Source: Pseudoips prasinana (Eukaryota > Arthropoda > Insecta > Lepidoptera > Nolidae). Taken from it: a stretch of 64,000 nucleotides of DNA. Of the stretch, positions 10,072-19,830 are shown piece after piece (the stretch's first letter is position 1; each line of letters begins with the position of its first letter). Position numbers and translations under genes: made by a program. The stretch is taken from contig OX621260.1 of assembly GCA_951640165.1 (NCBI GenBank), forward strand, positions 23,144,001-23,208,000. Direction: 5' to 3'. Below the pieces are notes generated by a model. It saw only the letters and a program-made list of their open reading frames with translations. It made no database searches and had not been told where the DNA came from.

Positions 10072-10323
10072 TACTGAGACATTATTTACACACGGCCATC
10101 TGATCCCAAACTAAGCAGAGTTTGTACTATGGTAACCAGATAACTGATATACTTACTACATAAACTACTTTTCTTTTGTAAATACATACAGATAAGTATA
10201 GATAATTAAACCCAGACTCATGAAAAACAGACATGTTCATGCACACAAATATCTGTCCTGGGTGGGAAGCGAACCTACGACCTCCGGCGTGAGAAGCAAC
10301 CATTTGCTAACCACGCCAACGGG
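10072..10323 (-). repeat. SINE-B, full length, antisense
   Basis: Complete tRNA-derived SINE-B read on the minus strand. The head carries B box 'ggttcgcttcccacccagga', then the 'tgtgtgcatgaacatgtctg' body, the 'tttgggatcagatggccgtg' core and the terminus. Confidence 0.8.
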
Positions 10324-10500
10324 TTATCTTCCTTTTCATATAAACTTATTATATTATAATAAAAATAGTGTTTTGTAAATGTGCAACAGGTTGTTATTAA
10401 TATTTTACGAGGAGTTTGATGCGTAGGGCGCACGGTGAGTTGAAAATCCGGTTTATAGACGTCGCAAGTTTAATGATGAAAGTAAAGTAAATTACGTAGA

Positions 10501-10624
10501 TCCACACGGCTGCATATCAAGCTATACATTTCCGGTGCAAGCTGATCTCGCGTTGTATAGGATTTCCATACAGTGAACGGTCAGCTTATATTGGAAATGT
10601 ATAGCTTGATATGTAGCCGTATGT
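10501..10624. mobile_element. MITE family N, second copy
   Basis: Same termini and 'gctgatctcgcgttgtatag' centre as the copy at 8501-8605. Its right end overlaps the 10-bp target-site duplication of the RTE at 10629, so the RTE inserted at the edge of this MITE and is younger. Confidence 0.65.
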
Positions 10625-10628
10625 ACAT

Positions 10629-13600
10629 CATCATATCAGCCGAAAGACGTCCACTGCTGGACAAAGGCCTCCCTCAAAGATCTCCACAATTGCCGGTCTT
10701 GCGCTATCCGCATCCAGCGTTTTCCAGCGACCCGCACAAGATCATCGGTCCATCTTGTAGGGGGCCTGCCCACCCTGCGTCTTCCGGTTCGTGGTCGCCA
10801 CTCGAGAACCTTTCTGCCCCAGCGGCCGTCGGCTCTACGAGCTATGTGCCCTGCCCACTGCCACTTCAGCTTGGCAATTCTTAGGGCTATGTCGGTGACT
10901 TTGGTTCGCCTGCGGATCTCATCATTTCTGATTCGATCTCGCAGGGAAACTCCAAGCATAGCCCTTTCCATTGCTCTTTGGGTGACCTTGAGCCGCCTGA
11001 TAAGGCCCATAGTTAGCGACCACGTCTCTGTTCCGTAAGTCATCACTGGCAACACACACTGGTCGAAGACTTTCGACTTGAGACACTGCGGTATTTGGGA
11101 CGAGAAGATATTACGTAGCTTCCCGAAGGCTGCCCAGCCGAGTTGGATTCTACGATTGACCTCCTTCTCGAAGTTGGACCTACCTAGTTGGATGGTCTGT
11201 CCTAGGTAAATATAGTTCTCTACAACTTCGAGTGCAGAGTCTCCAACCTTAACTAGAGTGGGTGCAACATGGATGTTTGACATAATTTTCGTCTTATCCA
11301 TGTTCATTTTCAGACCCACTTGTTGAGAGACTCTGCTGAGGCCATCGAGCATTGTACCGAGGTCGTCAAGGGTCTCAGCCATGACTACTATATCGTCGGC
11401 AAATCGAAGGTGGGTGATGTACTCGCCATTGACATTGATGCCAAAGCCTTTCCAGTCCAGAAGCTTGAAGACATCTTCCAATGCAGCGGTGAACAGTTTC
11501 GGAGATATAACATCTCCCTGTCTCACACCACGCTGCAAGTGGATAGGTTTCGAGTTCTGGACCTGGAGTCGCACTGACATAGTGGCGTTTTCGTACAAAC
11601 ACTTTAACACCTCGATATACCGGTAGTCGATTTGGCACCTTTGGAGAGACCTCAGTACGGCCCAAGTTTCGATCGAATCGAAGGCTTTCTCATAGTCCAC
11701 AAACGCTAAGCATAATGGCTGGTTATACTCTTCGGTCTTCTGTATAACCTGCCGCAGCGTATGTATGTGGTCTATGGTACTAAAGCCTTTACGGAAACCG
11801 GCTTGTTCGGGAGGCTGGAAGTCGTCAAACCTGCGTGTGAGACGATTCGTAATGACCCTCGAAAACAACTTGTAAACATGGCTCAGCAGTGTGATGGGTC
11901 TGCAATTCTTCAAGAGGGTTTTATCGCCCTTTTTGAAGAAGAGCACCACCACACCCCTGTGCCATGCTTTTGGCGTTTGACCTTCTAGTATGACGGAGTT
12001 AAATAACTTAAGAAGGGCCCGTAGGATTGGTGTACCACCCGCCTTCAGAAGCTCTGCCGTAACTCCATCATCACCAGGCGCCTTGTTGTTCTTAAGCTGT
12101 TCGAGAGCCATTCTAATCTCGCACAGGCTGACGTCCGGGATGTCGTCGGTGAAGTGTTGGGTTAGTCGTGCTCTGGGATCTGAGGCACAACTATCGACAG
12201 GTGACTGGGTTTTCGCATACAGCTGTCCATAGAACCTCTCGATCTCTCCCAGCAACTCAGGTTTAGACGTGACGATTCTGCCATCCTCAGTCTTCAGCTT
12301 CGTCAGTTGGCTCTGTCCAACAGACAGTTCTCTTGCAAACACTTTAGAGCCTTTGTTCCGCTCAATGGCTTCTTTAATACAATTTGTATTAAATTGGCGC
12401 GTGTCGCGAGTCAAAGACTTTGAGATCTGTCTGTTGAGCTGCCGGTATCTGATAGCATCATCAGAGGATGTCAGAACCATTTTCCGTCTTTCGTCCATAA
12501 GCTGCAGGGTATAGTCAGAGATCTTTTTGGTTCTGTTTGTACGGTGGGCCTTGAAGACCTTAGACCCAGCCGTATGGACAGCTTCTACGAGCCTGTCATG
12601 GTATGAGTCCACTTCCTCGCAATCAGCTAGGCATTCGAAACGGTTTTGCAGTTCAAGCTGAAAGGGTTCAGGGTTTTGGATGTGGATGGGTAAAGGTCGG
12701 AGCGTAGACTTTATCAGTCGGGACCTCTGGAGCTTGACATTTAAGTTCAATGAGCCTCTCACCAGTCTGTGATCGCTCCCGGTTTTAACCATATTGATCA
12801 CTGAGACGTCATTGAACACCTGTCTACTCGTCGACAAGATAAAGTCTATCTCGTTTTTTGTTTTACCATCGGGGCTTACCCAGGTGCATTTGCGGTTTTC
12901 CGACTTCTTGAAAAAGGAGTTCATCATAAAGAGTCCCTCCTTCTCCATGAAGTCGGCCAACATTTGGCCCCGGGGATTCCGGTCTCCAGTTCCAAATTGC
13001 CCCACTTTCAGCTCATTCCCGAATCGTTTACCCAGCTTCGCGTTAAAGTCCCCCATGACCACAGTGAAATAAGAGTTCGAGGTATGTATGGCTCTAGAAA
13101 TATCCTCATACATGACCTCAACCTCATCGTCGGAGTGCGTCGAAGTCGGCGCGTAAACCTGTATGACCTTCAACGAATACCGCTTGGTAATTCTGAGTAT
13201 AAGGTACGCAACCCTAGTCGACACACTCTCGATTTTCACTATGTTGTGTACGAGGGACTTGTGGACTATGAACCCAACACCACCTTGGGACAGTTGGTCG
13301 CCTTCCCGGAAATAGAACAGATTCCCGGATTTCAGGATTATCGTGTCCTCCCCCTCTCTTCGGACTTCAGATAATCCTATTATGTCCCAATGTAACCTGC
13401 TCAATTCTTCCTCCAGTTCGATCATCTTCTCGTCGGTCCGCAGTGTGCGTGTGTTGTATGTTGCCAGGGCCAGAGGTCGTCGGTTTTGGTAACGCGGAAT
13501 CTGCCGGGGATTCTTAGCACCCCCTGCCCTGCCGTAACCACGGCTGTTACCACGGCTGGGAATAGCAGGGCTGCCGGGGACTGGGGGCCGCGGTTTAATT

Positions 13601-13801
13601 GTGTCCTTCATTTGAGGGGATCTGCCATAATCGCCACGCTTGGCAAACGGGTTGGCGATCGCAGTAAGGTAGAAATTGGTACTCATAAGAACGCTGCTGC
13701 CCATTCTCTGGTATATATTCCCTCGGGACGACTTCTACGTCCCCCCACGGGATGAGAGGGGGTGGTGATATTCTCTAGGCCGTCACCACACAGCCATAAT
13801 A
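10629..13801 (-). mobile_element. Complete RTE-clade non-LTR retrotransposon with target-site duplication
   Basis: 3173 bp flanked by perfect 10-bp direct repeats GTATGTACAT at 10619-10628 and 13802-13811. On the minus strand it has a short 5' UTR (about 97 nt), one long ORF, and essentially no 3' UTR. The stop codon lies in 'ggctgatatgatg' and the element ends in a short ATG-type repeat, as is typical of RTE elements. 5'-truncated relatives occur at 16587, 21208, 42871 and 53235. Confidence 0.9.
10636..13704 (-). CDS. RTE retrotransposon ORF: AP-endonuclease plus reverse transcriptase, intact
   Basis: 1022 codons from ATG without interruption. After a basic N-terminus, residues about 78-320 form an apurinic-type endonuclease. 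Visible motifs are 'LALATYNTRTL' (78-88), 'IIGLSEVRR' (108-116), 'VVMGDFNAKLG' (215-225) and the catalytic 'GSDHRLVRGSL' (309-319). Residues about 525-800 are reverse transcriptase: 'FFKKGDKTLLKNCRPITLL' (589-607), 'AFVDYEKAFDS' (667-677) with one catalytic Asp, 'RGVRQGDVISP' (725-735) and 'FADDIVV' (768-774) with the paired Asp. The C-terminus, 'RRLKVTQRAMERAML' onward, is the part kept in the 5'-truncated copies. Domain order, single ORF and lack of a 3' UTR fit the RTE clade. It would nick target DNA and copy its own RNA there. All visible catalytic residues are present. Confidence 0.93.
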   Translation of the reverse strand: MGSSVLMSTNFYLTAIANPFAKRGDYGRSPQMKDTIKPRPPVPGSPAIPSRGNSRGYGRAGGAKNPRQIPRYQNRRPLALATYNTRTLRTDEKMIELEEELSRLHWDIIGLSEVRREGEDTIILKSGNLFYFREGDQLSQGGVGFIVHKSLVHNIVKIESVSTRVAYLILRITKRYSLKVIQVYAPTSTHSDDEVEVMYEDISRAIHTSNSYFTVVMGDFNAKLGKRFGNELKVGQFGTGDRNPRGQMLADFMEKEGLFMMNSFFKKSENRKCTWVSPDGKTKNEIDFILSTSRQVFNDVSVINMVKTGSDHRLVRGSLNLNVKLQRSRLIKSTLRPLPIHIQNPEPFQLELQNRFECLADCEEVDSYHDRLVEAVHTAGSKVFKAHRTNRTKKISDYTLQLMDERRKMVLTSSDDAIRYRQLNRQISKSLTRDTRQFNTNCIKEAIERNKGSKVFARELSVGQSQLTKLKTEDGRIVTSKPELLGEIERFYGQLYAKTQSPVDSCASDPRARLTQHFTDDIPDVSLCEIRMALEQLKNNKAPGDDGVTAELLKAGGTPILRALLKLFNSVILEGQTPKAWHRGVVVLFFKKGDKTLLKNCRPITLLSHVYKLFSRVITNRLTRRFDDFQPPEQAGFRKGFSTIDHIHTLRQVIQKTEEYNQPLCLAFVDYEKAFDSIETWAVLRSLQRCQIDYRYIEVLKCLYENATMSVRLQVQNSKPIHLQRGVRQGDVISPKLFTAALEDVFKLLDWKGFGINVNGEYITHLRFADDIVVMAETLDDLGTMLDGLSRVSQQVGLKMNMDKTKIMSNIHVAPTLVKVGDSALEVVENYIYLGQTIQLGRSNFEKEVNRRIQLGWAAFGKLRNIFSSQIPQCLKSKVFDQCVLPVMTYGTETWSLTMGLIRRLKVTQRAMERAMLGVSLRDRIRNDEIRRRTKVTDIALRIAKLKWQWAGHIARRADGRWGRKVLEWRPRTGRRRVGRPPTRWTDDLVRVAGKRWMRIAQDRQLWRSLREAFVQQWTSFG

Positions 13802-13811
13802 GTATGTACAT

Positions 13812-13920
13812 AATATAGATAAATTACACAGAACAAATAATTTTGATAATCACACAAAGATTGTACTGGGTGGTGATCGAAACTACGACCTCTGGCGTAG
13901 CAAGCAGTCGGAAAATTTGA
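13812..13920 (-). repeat. Degenerate SINE-B head, antisense
   Basis: Minus-strand remnants of the SINE-B head ('gggtggtgatcgaaactacg', 'acctctggcgta') directly beside the RTE 5' end. Heavily diverged. Confidence 0.5.
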
Positions 13921-14041
13921 AGAAACATCCCAACTTAATAATCTTAATCTTTTAATCAAACAAATCTACTTTACACTCAAATTCAGCAATCAATTTTATT
14001 CGGACATGTTTTAACCTGAATAGATTTTTAGTGATAAATCG

Positions 14042-14483
14042 TGACGTCCTCCAGTCGAAATTCGGCCACGTCGACCAGTCTCAATAGAGATTAGCCATCT
14101 GCGCAGGACATATTATAGTGCACAAGTGTGTGCGCAAACCCAGGAGCACTTTCTATTCCATCACTCTCATGTTCCGATGGGACTCTTAGCGACACGACCG
14201 GAAAGAAGTCAGGTACAGGATCGACGGCTTTACGTGCTCTCCGAGTCACGGTGGTATAATACCCTGACTTCGGGCTGATCGAGCTGATCGATCGGGCTGA
14301 TCGAGCACGTAAAGCCGTCGATCCTGTACCTGATGGTAAAGGATCGACGGCTTTACGTGCTCTCCGAGTCACGGCGGTATAATACCCTGACTTCGGGCTG
14401 ATGCTGAGAAATTTTTCTTTTTACATTTGAAACCAGGACCTCGTTTTCTGCGGGTGAACACGCTACCGCTAAACCAACGAGGC
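14042..14483 (-). repeat. SINE-C, antisense, internally rearranged
   Basis: A tRNA-derived SINE of a second family (SINE-C). On the minus strand the head is 'gcctcgttggtttagcggta' with B box 'ggttt..aat'. The body has 'gagcacgtaaagccgtcgat', 'gtcgctaagagtcccatcgg' and 'ggccgaatttcgactgg'. The middle contains an inverted duplication at about 14212-14375, so the copy is about 90 nt longer than its relatives. Confidence 0.8.
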
Positions 14484-14610
14484 GTAAGTAATAAGTACGG
14501 AATTAATTTTATGTTTGTTTCGACCAACTGATTTTTACCTAGCATTTTTGTCGCACAAAGATCACCATTGCTGTGATTACATTAGGATATAGATATTTCT
14601 ACGGCTTGTA

Positions 14611-14742
14611 GAGACGCCAGCAGAAGCTACCCCAATTTGACAAATTTCCCCAATTGAAAGAGAACCTTATGCTTTTGCGATAACGTCGAAAATCTATAAA
14701 AGAAATTTGACAGATCGGGGCAGTTGTATGTGCTGGCGTCTG
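14611..14742. mobile_element. Hairpin MITE family H, copy 1
   Basis: About 132 bp, nearly self-complementary: inverted copies of 'cagacgccagcaca' followed by 'tttgacagattggggtag'-like arms. The flanking dinucleotide is TA on both sides. Five more copies lie at 23718, 27780, 37297, 45014 and 46897. Consistent with a Tc1/mariner-type MITE. Confidence 0.75.
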
Positions 14743-14929
14743 TACATGCGATATGATAGATGATGCAAATGAAATCTTAATAACGTTGTTTGGAAAATCG
14801 ATTTGATGCGGATCTCTGTGTTGCAAATATATGATACCTACGTTGTAAAACCTTGTGAGGTTATGACAAATTTTATAATTACTACTTCACTAAACGATGA
14901 TGTTTCCAATGTTATCCCAGATCCTCAAT

Positions 14930-15210
14930 CGGACGAGTGACTCGCGCCTTTACGTTTTAACGTAGAGCGAAAGTTGCACCATCTCTAAATCGACTCTCTC
15001 CACTCACGGCGGTTCCTGACGGGGAGATAGCTTCAGTAATCGCCCTCCGTTCGTTTCCTCTGACGGGATCCCCTCTTGCCCCGTGCAAGAGGCATCCTTG
15101 CACTTAGTTTATAGATATATTTTACTTGACGCCTTAGTCTTCGGTCACCTCTATTGGCGAGGCTTTGTAGCAGTAAGCCTCCGAATGTTGCTGTCAATGT
15201 CACGTTTAAA
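14930..15210 (+). repeat. SINE-like retroposon
   Basis: Shares the 'cgtagagcgaaagttgcac' block and downstream layout ('cagtaatcgccc', 'acttgacgcc..agtc') with the antisense copy at 3950-4210. 281 bp, no ORF. Confidence 0.5.
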
Positions 15211-15228
15211 GAAACGCCTTAAATAATA

Positions 15229-16510
15229 GGTCTTTACCTATGAAATTGCCGTTTTGTATGAAAAAATTTAAACGAATTTTTTTCATGAATTTTTTTATTT
15301 GTATTAATCGAAGTAATCACCCATGCAATCAATGCATCTTTGCCATCGCAGTGGCAGTTTATTGATGCCCTTCTTAAAGAAATCAGCTGGACGGGAGGCA
15401 ACAAATTCTTCAAAGGCATTTTGTACTGCCTCTCGGGTATTGAATTTTTTTCCCGCCAAGAAGTTATCCAAATTCTGGAAAAAGTAGTAGTCTGTAGGCG
15501 CAAGGTCTGGTGAGTAGGGCGGATGACGGAGAGCTTCCAACCCCAGTTCTTGCAACTTGGAGACCGTCTGCTGTGCAGTATGAGGTCGCGCGTTGTCGTG
15601 CAGGAGCAGCGGAGACGAGCGATTGACCAATGCTGGTTGGAGATGCGCCAGCTTCTCCATCATTGTGCTCAGTTCTTCACAGTACACATCTGCAGTAATG
15701 CTCACCCCGTTTGGTAAGAAGCTGTGATGAATCACACCGGCGCTAGACCACCAAACAGTGACCATCACTTTTCTAGGGGTAAGTTTTCGTTTAGGGCATT
15801 GTTTAGGTGCTGAACCAGGATCCAACCAACTTGCTGAGCGCTTGCGGTTATCAAACAGAATCCATTTTTCATCGCAGGTAACAATGCGGTTCAAAATTCC
15901 TTCATTTGTGTGTCTGTTGAGCAGTGCAAGGCACGTCTCGACGCGTACTTCGCGCTGGCGATCATTGAGTTCGTGGGGCACCCATTTGTCAAGCTTTTTT
16001 ACCTTGCCAATTTGACGCAAATGGACCAATATTGTTTTGACGCTAACGTCGAAAGCTGCTGCTAATTCAGCCGTAGATTGTGTATCATCAGCTTCCACAA
16101 CCGCCTTTAATTCGTCATTGTCGACCAAAGTCTTCGGACGACCGCGAGGTTCATTTTTCAGGTCGAAATTTCCAGAACGGAAGCGAGCAAACCAATAACA
16201 GGTGGTGCGTTGGTTTGTAGTGTTAGCTCCGTAAACGTCGTTGATGTTGCGTGCCGCTTGTGCCGCGTTGCTGCCACGACGGTACTCATATTCCATAATT
16301 ACTCGAATTTTTAACGTATCCATGATGACGAAAAAGATTGAAATGCGATGAAAATGTAACACTAATCAATAAAGAAATGACTACTTTTGGAAAAAAGAAT
16401 CCATGTTTTTAAAATAAAATTAATTTGAAATTAGAATTCTTAGCCAAACAAAAATTATTTTGATTTGAAATGGCCAGTACTGCAGAACGGCAATTTCATA
16501 GGTAAAGACC
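15229..16510 (-). mobile_element. Complete mariner transposon, copy 1
   Basis: 1282 bp, flanked by TA on both sides (15227-15228 and 16511-16512). Terminal inverted repeats are about 25 bp and perfect, starting 'ggtctttacctatgaaattg'. One intact transposase ORF on the minus strand. Length and every stretch I compared are identical to the copy at 21361-22642. Confidence 0.93.
15304..16323 (-). CDS. Mariner DD34D transposase, intact
   Basis: 339 codons, counted from the ATG of 'MDTLKIRVIMEYEYRRG'; the frame stays open upstream without a better ATG. The N-terminal about 110 residues form the two helix-turn-helix DNA-binding units, with the 'GRPKTL' linker at 61-66. The 'WVPHEL' motif is at 114-119. 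The catalytic triad is D151 ('VTCDEKW'), D243 ('LLHDNARPH') and D278 ('YSPDLAPTDYY'), with 34 residues between the second and third, the DD34D signature of mariners. The sequence most resembles the cecropia-type subfamily that includes the SETMAR/Hsmar1 transposase; this is from memory, not a search. Length is normal and no stop or frameshift occurs, so the enzyme is probably functional. Confidence 0.95.
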   Translation of the reverse strand: MDTLKIRVIMEYEYRRGSNAAQAARNINDVYGANTTNQRTTCYWFARFRSGNFDLKNEPRGRPKTLVDNDELKAVVEADDTQSTAELAAAFDVSVKTILVHLRQIGKVKKLDKWVPHELNDRQREVRVETCLALLNRHTNEGILNRIVTCDEKWILFDNRKRSASWLDPGSAPKQCPKRKLTPRKVMVTVWWSSAGVIHHSFLPNGVSITADVYCEELSTMMEKLAHLQPALVNRSSPLLLHDNARPHTAQQTVSKLQELGLEALRHPPYSPDLAPTDYYFFQNLDNFLAGKKFNTREAVQNAFEEFVASRPADFFKKGINKLPLRWQRCIDCMGDYFD

Positions 16511-16586
16511 TAATATATGTAGCTAGCTAGTTGAAAATAAGCGAAACAGTTGACAATATTTTGGAATTCTCTGAAATTATAGAGCT

Positions 16587-16978
16587 CACTATGGGCCTTA
16601 TCAGGCGGCTCAAGGTCACCCAAAGAGCAATGGAAAGGGCTATGCTTGGAGTTTCCCTGCGAGATCGAATCAGAAATGTTGAGATCCGCAGGCGAACCAA
16701 AGTAACCGACATAGCCGTAAGAATTGCTGAGCTGAAGTGGCAGTGGGCAGGGCACATAGCTCGTAGAGTCGACGGCCGCTGGGGCAGAAAGGTTCTCGAG
16801 TGGCGACCACGAACCGGAAGACGCAGCGTGGGCAGGCCCTCTACAAGATGGACCGATGATCTTGTGAGGGTCGCTGGAAATCACTGGATGCGGATAGCGC
16901 AAGGCCGGCAATTGTGGAGATCTTTGGGGGAGGCTTTTGTCCAGCAGTGGACGTCTTTCGGCTGATATGATGATGATG
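16587..16978 (+). pseudogene. 5'-truncated RTE insertion with 8-bp target duplication
   Basis: Keeps only the last about 125 codons of the RTE ORF ('MGLIRRLKVTQRAMERAM' to 'FVQQWTSFG' plus stop), then the ATG-repeat end. It is flanked by ATAGAGCT at 16579-16586 and 16979-16986. No catalytic domain remains. The frame is intact, so the insertion is recent. Confidence 0.88.
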
Positions 16979-17288
16979 ATAGAGCTTATACTTATGAAAC
17001 AATAAAAACTCCGTTCTTATCTAGAGCATGTATCATAAAGAGATTTATGATGCAAGCTCTAGAAACGAACGAATTTTTGTCAAATCCTAGTCTAAAGCGG
17101 TAGATATGAGTAAAAATTGTTCATTATAACTTTCGCATTTTTACATAATAAAATATACGGAAAAATTACTCTAGTTGTAAGGACGATATAGCAACGCCAA
17201 GCCCAAAGCTTCAGAACTGGAAAGGCCAATGGATTTGAACCAGACTTTGATGACCTTTCTTTTAATATGAAGATTATGAAGGTATTGT

Positions 17289-17545
17289 AATGTCAGCCGA
17301 ATGACATCCAATGCTGGACTAAGGCCTCCCAAAAAATCCACAAAAGAGTTGTGTGATGTGTCCATCCTTTGGAGAGCAATCTTCACGCTTGGCAGTCGTT
17401 GTCGATCGCAGTATGATGTTCATAGTAGGTACCTATACCAGAGAGACGCTGCTGTCTGGTCTCGGAGAGATATCCCCTCGAATTGACTTCTACACCCCCA
17501 CGGGATGAGATGGTTGTGATATTCTATATTTCTTTGCCGTCACCC
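17289..17545 (-). mobile_element. Mini-RTE, antisense
   Basis: On the plus strand the RTE 3' end ('aatgtcagccgaatgacatc') is joined directly to the RTE 5' end ('cttcacgcttggcag' through 'cccacgggatgagatggttg' to 'gccgtcaccca'). All of the endonuclease and reverse transcriptase region is absent. Same architecture as the copies at 7325 and 44934, but more diverged. Confidence 0.75.
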
Positions 17546-17559
17546 AGTGTAAGAAGGTA

Positions 17560-18035
17560 TGGAAGTCCCAAATGAATGGGTAGTTCCATTGCTGATAGAC
17601 CCCCATCTCTGCAACTCCTTTCTCCTTTCACTAACTAGGTTGCCTGGAAGAGATCACACTTTGTGATAAGGCCGCCAATAATTGTACTATTATACTAATT
17701 TGTATGTTGTCGCTTTGTTTTTTCTTTAGATAGATAGATAACTCTTTATTGTACACCAAGTAAAATAAAATAGAATGAACAAGGATGCATTACAGAAATG
17801 TACAATTGGCGGCCTTATCACTGAATGTGATCTCTTCCAGACAACCTAGGCAGGGATTGGAGTATGGAATAAAAGAGTTTGGGTAGTTGCCAGTGTACAA
17901 AAATGATGAAATGGTACGCACTGGTACCATGACTAAAATAGCTAACATCTATACCTACTATATATAACTATATACATATATATAAATATATATATACATT
18001 TTAGGTGTACAATAAAGAGTTTATCTATCTGATAT
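17560..18035. repeat. LINE 3' UTR repeats (family F), inverted pair
   Basis: Two LINE 3' ends face each other. One is on the plus strand (about 17560-17715, 'gataaggccgccaat'). One is on the minus strand (17732-17940, 'actctttattgtacaccaag', 'ggcggccttatcactgaatg'). They are followed by a short plus-strand terminus 'gtgtacaataaagagtttat' at about 18005-18025. Same family as at 19725, 23855, 41931 and 58305. Confidence 0.65.
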
Positions 18036-18841
18036 TACCTACCTCCTCTTTTCATCTATACTCGTACTGTACCTCGTACATGCATTTCGTACTATAAGCC
18101 ATAAAACTCTCTCTTAAAGCTCATAATACTCACATTATTTATAAATATTTACATTAGTCGTGACGCACCCGCACATATTCTACACCAATTTCAATACATT
18201 CTACAATTCACTGGATTGTAGAATGTACTTATTGATATTTCTGTTTATAATCTCAAAGATATGAAATATTTATTATATGACTAGTTGGGCCTCCTGCCAA
18301 CTCCAGTTGTGCACCAAACATATTTAAGTAATTTTGTTAAATTTCATGAATGTATTCAAAATGTCTGGAATCAACCGACTTCAGTCGGACGGACAAAGCA
18401 ATAACAATTTGTGTGTTTTTTTATGAGACACGTTATAATTCTGTGGACTCGTAAAGTCGATGATAACTCAATTTTTTTATAAAATTGGAACAGAAAGCGA
18501 GTAACAAATTGGTAGTAGATATTTATAAATCTTAGACTTTATTAAATATTTTGTAAACAATTATGAATTTTAACGGTAGGTTACGGAGACTTAGGGCTAT
18601 TATATCTACCAATAAATGTTCCACTTTAATAAATGTTAATGACCAAATATATTGTTATAGTTATCGGTGACGCAAAATACCTATAAATTTACTCATAATT
18701 AGCTCGTTAATTTCGTATTTTGTCTGTTTGTGGTCCAGAAGAAGCTCTTCTATCAGTCGTTGAATAAGTCTTTTTATTAGACCAAGAGAGTAAACATACG
18801 GATGGACTAGTTAAAAAACTAGATACTTTAATATTGTATGA
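18036..18841. other. No recognised feature
   Basis: A+T-rich sequence without an ORF, inverted repeat or family repeat that I can support. Confidence 0.5.
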
Positions 18842-19318
18842 CTATAGTAGCTGTGCCCGCGGATTCGGCCGCATATTTTGTAATGACTCCGTAAATGTTA
18901 AATCATAATATCTCTAATATTTTGCTAAAATTTTGCTTAAGTTAATATGACAATAGGGAACAGGGGTTAAAAGTTTGTATGGAAATATGTAAATATTTCC
19001 ATACAAACTTATAACCCCTGTTTCCTATTGTCATTATACACCCTTGAGGGTAAAACTTTTGCAAACTTTAAATTTCATATTTATTTCTATCGAATCAACA
19101 GTCTAAAAACAAGTTTCAAGCTTCTAGCTAAAAATAACGATACTTCCATACAACACTTTTTTCGTATTAAAATGTAACGTACCTATGCCTTTCTCACGCT
19201 CTAGACTCTGTGTACCAAATTTGGTGTGTACGCTGTACCATTTAAATCGGTTCTGTACCTAGATTTGGCGTGAAAGCGCGGCAGACAGACAGACAGAGTT
19301 AATTTATAATATTAATAA
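18842..19318 (+). repeat. LINE 3'-end repeat (family G type)
   Basis: Begins 'gtagctgtgcccgcggattc' and ends 'cggcagacagacagacagag' then 'taatattaataaag', the usual head and tail of this group. It contains the near-perfect inverted repeat at 18947-19034. Confidence 0.6.
18947..19034. repeat. Near-perfect inverted repeat (about 42-nt arms)
   Basis: Arms 'atgacaatagggaacagggg...' and '...cccctgtttcctattgtcat' pair with two mismatches around a few-nt loop at about 18989-18992. It lies inside a LINE 3'-end repeat. Confidence 0.8.
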
Positions 19319-19320
19319 AG

Positions 19321-19500
19321 ATTTATGTACTGCATTGTGAGCTTGACAAGTACAAGTGTATGTTGATGGTTGCCATGCCATCATTCGGAAAAAAAATCGC
19401 CTCATTGCTCTGCAGAGTTCGGGACAGCTCCTACCACATCCTGAAAAGCATAGCAGAAAGGTGTGAACCTCCATTGTTGTATGTAATTGCAAGTAGATGT
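19321..19500. repeat. Dispersed repeat fragment
   Basis: The first about 45 nt ('tttatgtactgcattgtgag' onward) recur at about 41350-41395. The rest is not recognised. Confidence 0.4.
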
Positions 19501-19636
19501 CAGACGAACACCTGTCTGGTCTCTCAATTATAAAGTTACTAACATTAGGTATAAGATCTCTATGCTTTACTAACCAACTATGGATGTAACTGGTCTGAAA
19601 TAAAGATTATTTTAGATAGAGATAGAAAGATAGAAT

Positions 19637-19722
19637 ATATCCAATGTATTTTCTTTCCATTTGAGTGTGTACAGTAAAGAGTTACTGTACACACTCAAAT
19701 GGAAAGAAAATACATTGGATAT
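19637..19722. repeat. Perfect 41-bp palindrome with 4-nt spacer
   Basis: Left arm 19637-19677 and right arm 19682-19722 are exact reverse complements, with spacer 'agag'. The arms begin 'atatccaatgtattttcttt'. No flanking element explains it. Confidence 0.92.
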
Positions 19723-19724
19723 AA

Positions 19725-19830
19725 ATAACATAATATACAACGGGCGGTCTTATCGCCTTAAGCAATCTCTTCCAGACAACCTTTGGATGGATAGGAACTG
19801 AAAGTAAAGTATACAGTAGCAGGAGTGCAA
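19725..19830 (-). repeat. LINE 3' UTR fragment, family F, antisense
   Basis: 'gcggtcttatcgccttaag' and 'ctcttccagacaacctttgg' match the family F core seen at 23855 and 58305. Confidence 0.6.

Noticed and set aside
12964..13374. Plus-strand frame of 136 codons and other plus-strand frames within 10.6-13.7 kb
   Set aside because: Antisense shadows of the RTE ORF.
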